From assembly GCA_913031555.1 (NCBI GenBank), contig CAJWDO010000016.1:1-14121 (forward strand): a stretch of DNA of 14,121 nt, given 5' to 3'. The notes below the pieces were generated by a model. The model saw only the letters and a list, made by a program, of their open reading frames with translations, had not been told where the DNA came from and made no database searches. The translations under genes and the position numbers were made by a program. Each line of letters begins with the position of its first letter. Within the stretch, counting starts at the first letter, position 1. This DNA is from an uncultured Alphaproteobacteria bacterium. Lineage in GTDB: Bacteria > Pseudomonadota > Alphaproteobacteria > Puniceispirillales > Puniceispirillaceae. This document shows positions 6,900-13,568 of this stretch, in pieces.

Positions 6900-6983
6900 C
6901 TGCCTACATTGGCCTTGCCGTTCACCGAAAGAAGACGGACACTCTTCCCGCAGGGCCGTTACAGCAGGGAAAGGCGCACCGCA

Positions 6984-7916
6984 ATGTTTGGCGTTATCGA
7001 GGGTACGGGCATTGAGATCATCAGGCCGGAATTCGCCGACCGCACGCTTGGCCATGCCCATGTCGAGAGGCTTTGGACAGGCGGGCGCTGGTGCGAGGGG
7101 CCGGCCTGGTTTGGCGGCGGACGCTATCTTGTCTGGTCCGACATCCCGAATGACCGGATGATGCGCCTTGATGACACCGATTCCTCGGTGTCGGTCTTTC
7201 GCCAGCCATCGCAGAATTCAAACGGCAACACCGTCGATAGGCAGGGACGGCTTGTTACCTGTGAGCATCTGACCCGCCGGGTCACGCGGACCGAGCATGA
7301 CGGATCGGTGACAATACTTGCCGATGCCGTTGAAGGCCGGCGGTTCAATTCCCCGAATGACGCGGTCGTCGGCTCCGACGGATCGGTCTGGTTCACCGAC
7401 CCGTCCTATGGAATCCTGATGGATTATGAGGGCCGGCGGACAGATAGCGAGATCGGCGCCTGCCATGTCTATCGCCGGGATCCCGAGACAAAAGAAGTCA
7501 CTGCGGTGGCGACCGATTATGTCAAACCAAACGGGTTGGCTTTCTCGCCTGATGAGACAATTCTCTATATCGCCGATACCGGCCGCTCGCACGATCCGGA
7601 CGGCCCGGCGCATATCCGTCAGCATCGTGTATCGGATGATGGCAGGACGCTGTCCGGTGGCGAGGTGTTCGCCACCAGCACAAGCGGCCTGTTCGACGGG
7701 TTCAGGGTGGATTGCGACGGGTATCTGTGGAGTTCGGCCGGCGACGGTGTGCATTGCCTTGGCCCGAACGGCGATCTGATCGGCAAGATACATATTCCCG
7801 AAACGGTGGCCAATGTCTGTTTTGGTGGACCGAAGCTGAACCGGCTCTTCATCACCGCCACGACGTCACTCTACGCTGTGTTCGTCAACACAAACGGCCT
7901 TCGTCAGACCAGATAA
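6984..7916 (+). CDS. SMP-30/gluconolactonase-family sugar lactonase
   Basis: The 310-residue protein is a six-bladed beta-propeller of the SMP-30/gluconolactonase/LRE family. These enzymes open sugar lactones to aldonic acids using one divalent metal. The expected metal ligands are visible: Glu38 in WCEGPAW, Asn183 in VKPNGLAFSPD and Asp238 in GLFDGFRVD. FNSPNDAVV (121-129) and VWFTDPSYGI are the other family blocks. The C-terminal VANVCFGGPKLNRLFITA is typical of the closing blade. The ATG at 6984 follows AGGGAAAGG; the frame extends upstream through the promoter region but without family sequence. It is divergent from the XylB-like dehydrogenase, and together they would carry out aldose to lactone to aldonate. 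Its last 13 bases overlap the end of the convergent flavoenzyme gene. Confidence 0.9.
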   Translation: MFGVIEGTGIEIIRPEFADRTLGHAHVERLWTGGRWCEGPAWFGGGRYLVWSDIPNDRMMRLDDTDSSVSVFRQPSQNSNGNTVDRQGRLVTCEHLTRRVTRTEHDGSVTILADAVEGRRFNSPNDAVVGSDGSVWFTDPSYGILMDYEGRRTDSEIGACHVYRRDPETKEVTAVATDYVKPNGLAFSPDETILYIADTGRSHDPDGPAHIRQHRVSDDGRTLSGGEVFATSTSGLFDGFRVDCDGYLWSSAGDGVHCLGPNGDLIGKIHIPETVANVCFGGPKLNRLFITATTSLYAVFVNTNGLRQTR

Positions 7917-9067
7917 TCACTCACCGGAACGCCGGACTGCAGGCGTGCCGGGACCAGCATATCGACGTTCACGCCCTCTGCCACAATGTCGGATGGCAGA
8001 GCCATCCGCTGCGCCAGACAGGCGGCCACCCGTGCCAATGCGGGGCTTGTCTGGATGCCATAGCCCCCCTGCCCGGCAAGCCAGAAGAAACCGTCAACAA
8101 CATCAGAAAATCCGGCCACCGGCGTCTTGTCAGCGACAAAGCTGCGAAGCCCTGCCCATTTTGACTGTGGACGGCTGATCGGCATGTCGAAGGCGCGTTC
8201 GATCCGGTCAAGACAGATCGCGACATCAAGCTCGTCCGGCTGCACATCGCAGGGCGGCATCGGATCTTCATTCGCCGGAGAGACAAGAAACTGCCCACTT
8301 TCCGGCTTCAGATAAAAACCTTCCTCCATATCGATGGTCATCGGCATTCTGTCGCTGTCAATATCCGGTGGCGCCGCGATCATCACTGCGGTCCGCCGCT
8401 TTGGCACAAGGCCGATCACCTCGGCACCCGCCATCCGCCCGATCTCGTCGGCCCAGGCTCCGGCCGCATTGATGATCACCGGGGTACGGAATTCCCTGTC
8501 GCCGGCGGAAATGTGCCAGATACCGGCCGCGCGCCGCAGCGTCGCCACCGGCCGGCCCGTCACCAACCGCCCACCACGCGATTTCATCAGGCGCAGAAAC
8601 CCGCGATGCAGCGCATTGACGTCGATCTCGCTTCCCGAACTGTCAATCACGCCATGCGTGGCATAGCCGGAACGAAGCAACGGTTGCACCGCGGCAAGCC
8701 CGTCACCCTCGACCATCTGCAGCGCCACATCGCCACCGGCATCAGCGATGAACTCCGCCGTGGCGTCGCGTTGATCCTCGCGGGCAATCATCAATATATT
8801 TCGCTGGTGGAGTAACGGCGTCTCGCTGAATCCGTCTGGCGGGCTTTGAAAGAAAGGTCCCGAGGCACGGGTCAGCGCCCGGATTGCGGGCGGCCCATAA
8901 GCCGGGACATACATGGCCGCGGACCGGCCTGTCGAATGATAGCCCGGCTGGCTTTCCGCCTCGAGCAGCAACACGTCGGCATCGGCGGCAAGCTCCGCCG
9001 CCACCGAAGCCCCGGCAATACCGGCCCCGATCACGACAAAATCATAATGTGAACTCTCAGACTGCAT
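7904..9067 (-). CDS. FAD-dependent D-amino-acid dehydrogenase-like oxidoreductase (DauA-like, altered pocket)
   Basis: The 387-residue protein aligns along its length with Pseudomonas D-arginine dehydrogenase DauA, a DAO-fold flavoenzyme that converts D-amino acids to imino acids. The FAD loop is GAGIAGAS (14-21). QPGYHSTGRSAA (40-51), LVPKRRTAV, EEGFYLKPESGQ, WAGLRSFVADK and GQGGYGIQTSPA match the DauA blocks, keeping the tyrosines and the arginine expected to hold the substrate carboxylate. From my recall of DauA, its side-chain-reading Glu87 aligns with Ile91 here and its His48 with Met52. A basic D-amino acid is therefore an unlikely substrate; a neutral D-amino acid or another amine is more likely. 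It follows the DUF1185 gene by 39 bases and is probably co-transcribed with it. The ATG at 9067 has an AAAGGCGG stretch upstream. Confidence 0.87.
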   Translation of the reverse strand: MQSESSHYDFVVIGAGIAGASVAAELAADADVLLLEAESQPGYHSTGRSAAMYVPAYGPPAIRALTRASGPFFQSPPDGFSETPLLHQRNILMIAREDQRDATAEFIADAGGDVALQMVEGDGLAAVQPLLRSGYATHGVIDSSGSEIDVNALHRGFLRLMKSRGGRLVTGRPVATLRRAAGIWHISAGDREFRTPVIINAAGAWADEIGRMAGAEVIGLVPKRRTAVMIAAPPDIDSDRMPMTIDMEEGFYLKPESGQFLVSPANEDPMPPCDVQPDELDVAICLDRIERAFDMPISRPQSKWAGLRSFVADKTPVAGFSDVVDGFFWLAGQGGYGIQTSPALARVAACLAQRMALPSDIVAEGVNVDMLVPARLQSGVPVSDYLV

Positions 9068-9106
9068 CCGACCCCGACCGCCTTTACCAGTTGCCAGACC
9101 GATTGT

Positions 9107-9664
9107 TCAGCCGTCGGGCCTTGTGCGCTTGCGCGGACGGCCACCGATGCCAAGTGCTAGAATGACCACGATTTCATCCGGATGCGGCGCGTCGCCAATG
9201 CTGATCTCGGCGGCATCCATATGGTCGAAGTCCCAGATACTGCGCTTGCTTGTCATCGGCACGGACAGGCTGGCGCCGGGGCCGGCAAGCTTCTTGGTCG
9301 ACGGGATGATCTCCGTCGCCTCGCCAAGCGCGCCGCGAACCGGCGCCCCGAAGCGGGGATGAATGAGGGCGGCGGCATGCTCGATCTCGCCATGGATGCC
9401 GATGATCGCGCCCTTGCCGTAGGAATCGACATCATCCGGTGCGGCATCAAGTGCCGCCAGCCCGCGCGCCACCAGCGCCGCCGAGATCGCCGCGCCAAGA
9501 TCCTTCAGAACCTCGAGGTCACCATCAGGCTGGCCCGCCAGCGGATTGGGGATCACCGCAGCGACAACGCATTTCCGGCTTGGCCCGGGCGCCGTCGCGC
9601 CGGCCTCTTTATATATGTCCTCGACCGTCGCCACCATTTTACGGATTTCAAGCTTTACGTTCAT
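9107..9664 (-). CDS. DUF1185 ('amino acid synthesis' family, PF06684) protein
   Basis: The 185-residue protein matches the DUF1185/AA_synth family in length and pattern. It starts with VKLEIRKMVATVEDIYKEAG, followed by CVVAAVIPNPLAGQPDGDL (about residues 32-50), then YGKGAIIGIHGEIEHAAALIHP, GALGEATEIIPSTKKLAGPGA and DAPHPDEIVVILALGIGGRP at the end. Members have a structure from Bordetella, but to my knowledge no proven reaction; the 'amino acid synthesis' label is an old inference. No signal peptide or membrane segment is seen. The ATG at 9664 is well supported by GGGAGG nine bases upstream; a start at 9712 would add 16 residues. It is first in a two-gene operon with the DauA-like flavoenzyme and divergent from preTA, sharing a 239-bp control region with a RutR-like site. 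Confidence 0.88.
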   Translation of the reverse strand: MNVKLEIRKMVATVEDIYKEAGATAPGPSRKCVVAAVIPNPLAGQPDGDLEVLKDLGAAISAALVARGLAALDAAPDDVDSYGKGAIIGIHGEIEHAAALIHPRFGAPVRGALGEATEIIPSTKKLAGPGASLSVPMTSKRSIWDFDHMDAAEISIGDAPHPDEIVVILALGIGGRPRKRTRPDG

Positions 9665-9718
9665 GTCACCCAGCCTCCCTTCACATTTCGAGTAATCCTG
9701 CCACATCGCCATCCATCG

Positions 9719-9735
9719 GCGAAAGCGCCTTTCGC
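9719..9735. promoter_or_regulatory. Perfect inverted repeat upstream of the DUF1185 gene
   Basis: The arms GCGAAAG and CTTTCGC are exact complements around CGC. The repeat lies 54 bp upstream of the DUF1185 start codon and 29 bp from the RutR-like site. It could be an operator for a second regulator or a hairpin in the DUF1185 leader RNA. Confidence 0.45.
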
Positions 9736-9764
9736 AGCCTCTTCACCCGACTATGTGGCAAAAT

Positions 9765-9780
9765 TTTATCATTTGGTAAA
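9765..9780. promoter_or_regulatory. RutR-like operator between DUF1185 and preT
   Basis: TTTATCA-TT-TGGTAAA matches the E. coli RutR consensus TTGACCA-N2-TGGTCAA at 11 of 14 defined positions. It is in the AT-rich centre of the divergent region, 100 bp from the DUF1185 start and 123 bp from the preT start, and resembles the site at 13374-13389 (both end GGTAAAAA). RutR in E. coli releases DNA when uracil or thymine binds; the same behaviour here is inferred. Confidence 0.65.
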
Positions 9781-9903
9781 AAATTATGGACAAAGCGGAA
9801 TTATCCGGCAATCTTTTCACGTGGCCTCGGTCTATGGCGGCAGAACAACGCACGCGCCATGCGCCGCGGCCAGAGATAAGGTTTGCTGCGAGTGGAGACG
9901 AAG

Positions 9904-11247
9904 ATGGTCGATCGCTACCTCGAGGACGGGATCCTCGACAGCCGGCTTGGTGCCGGCGACTATGACGAGAATTTCGGCGACGCGCACCCGCCGCTTGACG
10001 CGCATGAGGCGATGGTCGCGGCGGACAGATGCTATTTCTGCTATGACGCCCCTTGTGTGACCGCCTGCCCAACGGCAATCGACATTCCGAAATTTATCCG
10101 CCAGATCTCGACCGGCAATCTTGACGGGTCGGCGCGAACGATCTTCGACCAGAACATTCTTGGCGGCATGTGCGCCCGCGTCTGTCCGACCGAAACCCTG
10201 TGCGAGCAGGCCTGCGTCCGCGAGGCGGCCGAGGGCAAGCCGGTGCAGATCGGGTTGCTGCAGCGCCACGCCACCGATCACGCGATGAGCCATGGTCGCC
10301 AGTTCTACAGCCGCGCCGCCGAATCCGGCAAGAGTGTTGCCGTCATCGGTGCCGGTCCGGCCGGGCTTGCCTGTGCCCACAGGCTGGCGATGAAGGGCCA
10401 CTCGGTTGTCATCTATGACGCCCGCGACAAGGCCGGTGGCCTGAATGAATATGGCATCGCCACCTACAAGACCGTTGATGATTTCGCACAGCATGAAGTT
10501 GACTATGTCACCGCCATTGGCGGCATCGAGATCGTCACCGGTCAGGGTCTTGGCGATGATCTGACGATTGATGACCTGACCACGAAACATGATGCGGTGT
10601 TTGTCGGCATCGGTCTTTCCGGGGTCAATGCCCTTGGTGTCGATGGCGAGAAGGATGAGGCCGTTGCCAGCGCCGTGGATTTCATTTCCGAGCTGCGGCA
10701 GGCCGAGGATATGGCGGCCATCCCTGTCGGGCGACGTGTGATGGTGATCGGCGGTGGCATGACAGCCATCGATGTTGCCACACAGGCGCATCTTCTTGGC
10801 GCGCAGGAGGTGACAATCGCCTATCGCCGCGGCCGTGATCAGATGAACGCATCCGAGGTCGAGCAGAACCAGTCAGCCTCAAAGGGGGTCAATATCCGGC
10901 ACTGGATAAAGCCTGTCGAGGTGACGAAATCGGACAGCGGCAGTCTGCATGTGAAGATGGAGTATACCGGCCTGTCTGATGGCAAGCTGGCTGGCACCGG
11001 CAAGTTCCAGACATTTGAGGTCGACCAGCTGTTCACAGCCATTGGCCAGACGCTGGAAGCCGGCGGCGCGCTCGCCGGAATCACGCTCGATAAGGGGCGC
11101 ATCAAGGTCGACGATGCGCTCCGGACATCCAACCCGTCCGTCTGGGCCGGAGGTGACTGCACCGCTGGCGGCGACGATCTGACGGTGACCGCGGTGGCAC
11201 AGGGGCGTGACGCGGCCGAATCAATCCACGCGGCGTTGTCCGCCTGA
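9904..11247 (+). CDS. preT: NAD(P)H-dependent dihydropyrimidine dehydrogenase, PreT subunit (PydX type)
   Basis: The 447-residue protein is the electron-input subunit of dihydropyrimidine dehydrogenase, which passes electrons from a nicotinamide cofactor through FAD and iron-sulfur clusters to PreA for reduction of uracil and thymine. The N-terminal cysteine-rich part CYFCYDAPCVTACPTAIDIP (about residues 43-62) and MCARVCPTETLCEQACVR (about 90-107) hold two [4Fe-4S] clusters, as in the glutamate synthase small subunit family. The FAD loop is GAGPAG (about 149-154) and the NAD(P) loop is VIGGGMTAIDVA (about 281-292). VWAGGDCTAGG near the end is the closing FAD motif. The ATG at 9904 has GGAG six bases upstream; an ATG 21 bases earlier is less well placed. 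preA starts 22 bases downstream. Confidence 0.93.
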   Translation: MVDRYLEDGILDSRLGAGDYDENFGDAHPPLDAHEAMVAADRCYFCYDAPCVTACPTAIDIPKFIRQISTGNLDGSARTIFDQNILGGMCARVCPTETLCEQACVREAAEGKPVQIGLLQRHATDHAMSHGRQFYSRAAESGKSVAVIGAGPAGLACAHRLAMKGHSVVIYDARDKAGGLNEYGIATYKTVDDFAQHEVDYVTAIGGIEIVTGQGLGDDLTIDDLTTKHDAVFVGIGLSGVNALGVDGEKDEAVASAVDFISELRQAEDMAAIPVGRRVMVIGGGMTAIDVATQAHLLGAQEVTIAYRRGRDQMNASEVEQNQSASKGVNIRHWIKPVEVTKSDSGSLHVKMEYTGLSDGKLAGTGKFQTFEVDQLFTAIGQTLEAGGALAGITLDKGRIKVDDALRTSNPSVWAGGDCTAGGDDLTVTAVAQGRDAAESIHAALSA

Positions 11248-11269
11248 CCCTGTCACGAAGGAGGCATCC

Positions 11270-12577
11270 ATGGCTGACCTTAGAAATGACTTCGCGGGGA
11301 TCAAGTCCCCCAATCCGTTCTGGCTTGCCTCGGCGCCGCCAACGGACAAGGAATACAATGTCGTCCGCGCCTTCAAGGCCGGCTGGGGCGGCGTGGTGTG
11401 GAAGACGCTGGGTCTGGACCCGCATATCGTCAATGTCGGCGGCCCGCGCTATGGCGCGATCTGGGGCGCTGACAGGCGTCTTCTGGGGCTTAACAATATC
11501 GAACTGATCACCGACCGACCGCTTGAAGTGAACCTTCAGGAAATCAAGTCGGTGAAACGCGACTGGCCCGACCGCGCCGTCGTCACCAGCCTTATGGTCC
11601 CCTGCGAGGAGCCATGCTGGGAGCAGATCCTGCGCCAGGTCGAAGATACCGGATGTGACGGTGTCGAGCTGAATTTCGGCTGTCCCCACGGCATGTCGGA
11701 ACGCGGCATGGGCGCGGCGGTCGGCCAGGTGCCGGAATATATCGAGATGGTGACACGCTGGGCGAAGGCGAACACCCGTATGCCGGTGATCGTCAAGCTG
11801 ACGCCGAACATCACCGATGTGCGCTATCCGGCGCGCGCCGCCCATGGTGGCGGTGCCGACGCCGTATCGCTGATCAACACCATCAGCTCGATCATCTCGG
11901 TCGATCTCGACAATTTTGCCCCACAGCCGACAATCGACGGCAAGGGCACACATGGCGGCTATTGCGGTCCGGCGGTCAAGCCGATCGCCCTCAATATGGT
12001 GGCTGACATCGCGCGTGACCCGGTAATGGCTTCGCTGCCGATCTCCGGCATTGGCGGCATTACCACCTGGCGGGATGCCGCGGAATTCATCACCCTCGGC
12101 GCCGGCAATGTTCAGGTCTGCACCGCCGCCATGACCTATGGATTCAAGATCATCGATGATCTTGTCGAGGGGCTGGAACAATGGATGGACAATGCCGGCC
12201 ATGCCGACCTCGACGCCATCCATCGCCGCGCCATTCCGAATGTCACCGATTGGCAGTATCTGAACCTGAACTACACCGCCAAGGCGCGTATTGATCAGGA
12301 CAGCTGCATCAAATGCGGGCGCTGTCATATCGCCTGCGAGGACACCTCGCACCAGGCCATCACAAACATGGTCGATGGCGAGCGGCGTTTCGAGGTGATC
12401 GACGAGGAATGCGTCGGCTGCAACCTGTGTGTGAATGTCTGTCCGGTGGAAAACTGCATCACCATGGAGCAGATCCCCGCCGGCGATATGGACGAGCGCA
12501 CCGGCAAGCCGGTTTCCGACGAATATGGCAACTGGACGATGCACCCCAACAACCCGATGCGGGACGCCGCCGAATAG
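11270..12577 (+). CDS. preA: Dihydropyrimidine dehydrogenase catalytic subunit PreA (PydA type)
   Basis: The 435-residue protein is the pyrimidine-reducing subunit. An FMN-binding TIM barrel like that of dihydroorotate dehydrogenase (about residues 5-310) is followed by a two-cluster ferredoxin domain. FGCPHGMSERGMG (about residues 137-149) carries the active-site cysteine seen in mammalian dihydropyrimidine dehydrogenase. ISGIGGITTWRDAAEFITLG is the phosphate-binding end of the barrel. CIKCGRCHIAC (about 346-356) and CVGCNLCVNVCP (about 381-392) are the cluster motifs that receive electrons from PreT. The start is fixed by GAAGGAGG just before the ATG. It is the distal gene of the preTA operon and ends convergent with the rutR-type gene. 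The reaction is uracil or thymine to the 5,6-dihydro form, in the cytoplasm. Confidence 0.95.
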   Translation: MADLRNDFAGIKSPNPFWLASAPPTDKEYNVVRAFKAGWGGVVWKTLGLDPHIVNVGGPRYGAIWGADRRLLGLNNIELITDRPLEVNLQEIKSVKRDWPDRAVVTSLMVPCEEPCWEQILRQVEDTGCDGVELNFGCPHGMSERGMGAAVGQVPEYIEMVTRWAKANTRMPVIVKLTPNITDVRYPARAAHGGGADAVSLINTISSIISVDLDNFAPQPTIDGKGTHGGYCGPAVKPIALNMVADIARDPVMASLPISGIGGITTWRDAAEFITLGAGNVQVCTAAMTYGFKIIDDLVEGLEQWMDNAGHADLDAIHRRAIPNVTDWQYLNLNYTAKARIDQDSCIKCGRCHIACEDTSHQAITNMVDGERRFEVIDEECVGCNLCVNVCPVENCITMEQIPAGDMDERTGKPVSDEYGNWTMHPNNPMRDAAE

Positions 12578-12621
12578 GTTTCGCCCCTGGCGGACGGCCA
12601 GAAAAACGACCGGAAAGACGG

Positions 12622-12643
12622 TCAGCCGGGCGCATCCGGCTGA
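12622..12643. terminator. Hairpin between convergent preA and rutR, terminator candidate
   Basis: Eight-base arms TCAGCCGG and CCGGCTGA are perfect complements around the loop GCGCAT. The hairpin lies in the 86-bp gap between the two convergent stop codons, where it could serve both transcripts. There is no run of T on either side, so it is not a canonical intrinsic terminator. Confidence 0.45.
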
Positions 12644-12663
12644 TCAACCGGCCCTGATTGGCC

Positions 12664-13320
12664 CTAATTGACGCTGATCAATTGACCAAGAAACAGCGTT
12701 TCCAGCATGTTCGCGGCCTCGTCATAATAGCTCTTGTCACCGGGGTCGAGACCAAGGACATGCCGCACCTGGACGCTGAAATCGGCATAATGCTGGGTTG
12801 TTGACCAAATGGCGAACAGCAGGTGTCGCGGATCGCACGTTGCCATCCGCCCATCATCAATCCAGCCCTGAAGGATCGCCGCCTTTTCCTCGACAAGCTG
12901 CCTCAGCTCGGTCTGCAGGAAATCGCCTATATGCGGCGCGCCGGCGAGGATCTCATTCGCGAAGAGCCGTGATTCGCGTGGGAAGCTCCGCGAGGATTCA
13001 AGCTTGCGGCGGATATAGGACCCGATCTCGTCAACAGGATTACCGTCGGGGCGAATTTCGCGCAGCGGCGCCAGCCAGACATCCAACAGGCCGGTCAGCA
13101 GCGCGACATGAATTTCTTCCTTGTTCCGGAAATAATACAGCAGGTTCGGCTTCGACATGCTGGCCTGGCTGGCGATACGGTCAAGCGTCGCGCCATGAAA
13201 GCCGCTTTCAGAAAATATATCGAGCGCGGCCCCCAGAATCCGCGTCTCATTCTCCATCTGGATCCGGGTCTTGCCACCCGCCGGCTTTTCCACGGCGCGC
13301 GGCTTCGCGTTACCTGTCAT
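12664..13320 (-). CDS. rutR: RutR-type TetR-family regulator of pyrimidine catabolism
   Basis: The 218-residue protein resembles E. coli RutR over its whole length. The TetR helix-turn-helix is ATLDRIASQASMSKPNLLYYF (44-64). The effector-domain blocks LLDVWLAPLREIRPD, SRLFANEILAGAP and WSTTQHYADFSVQV correspond to the E. coli blocks LDIWLAPL, SRLFCMEMLAGAP and WASTQHYADFAPQV, which include uracil-pocket residues. Binding of uracil or thymine and release from DNA is thus likely. A basic N-terminal tail of about 20 residues precedes the domain, as in RutR. The ATG at 13320 has GGGGA about five bases upstream. It is convergent with preTA and divergent from the amidohydrolase; a RutR-like site lies in its own promoter region, suggesting autoregulation. 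E. coli-type rutA-G genes are not in the window, so it seems wired to the reductive pathway instead. Confidence 0.9.
   Translation of the reverse strand: MTGNAKPRAVEKPAGGKTRIQMENETRILGAALDIFSESGFHGATLDRIASQASMSKPNLLYYFRNKEEIHVALLTGLLDVWLAPLREIRPDGNPVDEIGSYIRRKLESSRSFPRESRLFANEILAGAPHIGDFLQTELRQLVEEKAAILQGWIDDGRMATCDPRHLLFAIWSTTQHYADFSVQVRHVLGLDPGDKSYYDEAANMLETLFLGQLISVN
12801..12816. promoter_or_regulatory. RutR-like site inside the rutR coding sequence
   Basis: TTGACCA-AA-TGGCGAA has one perfect half-site and matches the RutR consensus at 12 of 14 positions. It falls in the codons for AIWSTT, a conserved part of the effector domain, so protein constraint may explain it. If bound, it would be an intragenic site. 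Confidence 0.3.
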
Positions 13321-13373
13321 GTGTCCCCATTTCGCGACTGATCATTTTTTCGCGTCCGCCCATCCTAAGATAT

Positions 13374-13389
13374 TTGACCAAACGGTAAA
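13374..13389. promoter_or_regulatory. RutR-like operator between rutR and the amidohydrolase gene
   Basis: TTGACCA-AA-CGGTAAA matches TTGACCA-N2-TGGTCAA at 12 of 14 positions, with a perfect left half. It lies 54 bp before the rutR start and 180 bp before the amidohydrolase start. On the plus strand TTGACC could also be the -35 element of a promoter with TTTCAT 17 bases later, so that a bound regulator would block it; that promoter is a weak prediction. Confidence 0.7.
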
Positions 13390-13419
13390 AATGATATTTC
13401 ATAATTTTTGTGACGCCGT

Positions 13420-13511
13420 TTCCACCCCGGTCGTGGAAGGTCAACCCGGCCAGACAGCCGAGACGGTACGACCTGCGGGCCTGCCCATAATTCCGGGTGC
13501 CCGACCGGGCA
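13420..13511 (+). other. Two inverted repeats in the long leader of the amidohydrolase gene
   Basis: TTCCAC (13420-13425) pairs with GTGGAA (13433-13438), and TGCCCG (13498-13503) pairs with CGGGCA (13506-13511). Both lie in the 248-bp divergent region after the RutR-like site and before the amidohydrolase start. They may be leader RNA hairpins or operators. Nothing coding was seen in this stretch. Confidence 0.3.
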
Positions 13512-13568
13512 TTGACTCACCCGGCTTTTAACCGCCGGCGACAGATTGAACCAGGAAGGAAACGGTGA

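Noticed and set aside
9182..10060. Plus-strand ORF of 292 codons
   Set aside because: Antisense to DUF1185, then across the control region into preT in the wrong frame; arginine-rich tail and no domain.
9832..10791. Minus-strand ORF of 319 codons opposite preT
   Set aside because: Shadow of preT: its frame mirrors the preT codons and no motif or ribosome binding site was found.
11102..12544. Long minus-strand ORF of 480 codons opposite preA
   Set aside because: It is antisense to an unmistakable preA gene, rich in His, Arg and Asp as expected from complementing GC-biased codons, and has no recognisable domain.
12622..12643. Hairpin considered as a firm intrinsic terminator
   Set aside because: The stem is good but there is no T-run on either strand, so it is listed only as a candidate.
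12675..12690. TTGACCAAGAAACAG as a further RutR site
   Set aside because: Only the left half-site fits; the right half shows no resemblance to TGGTCAA.
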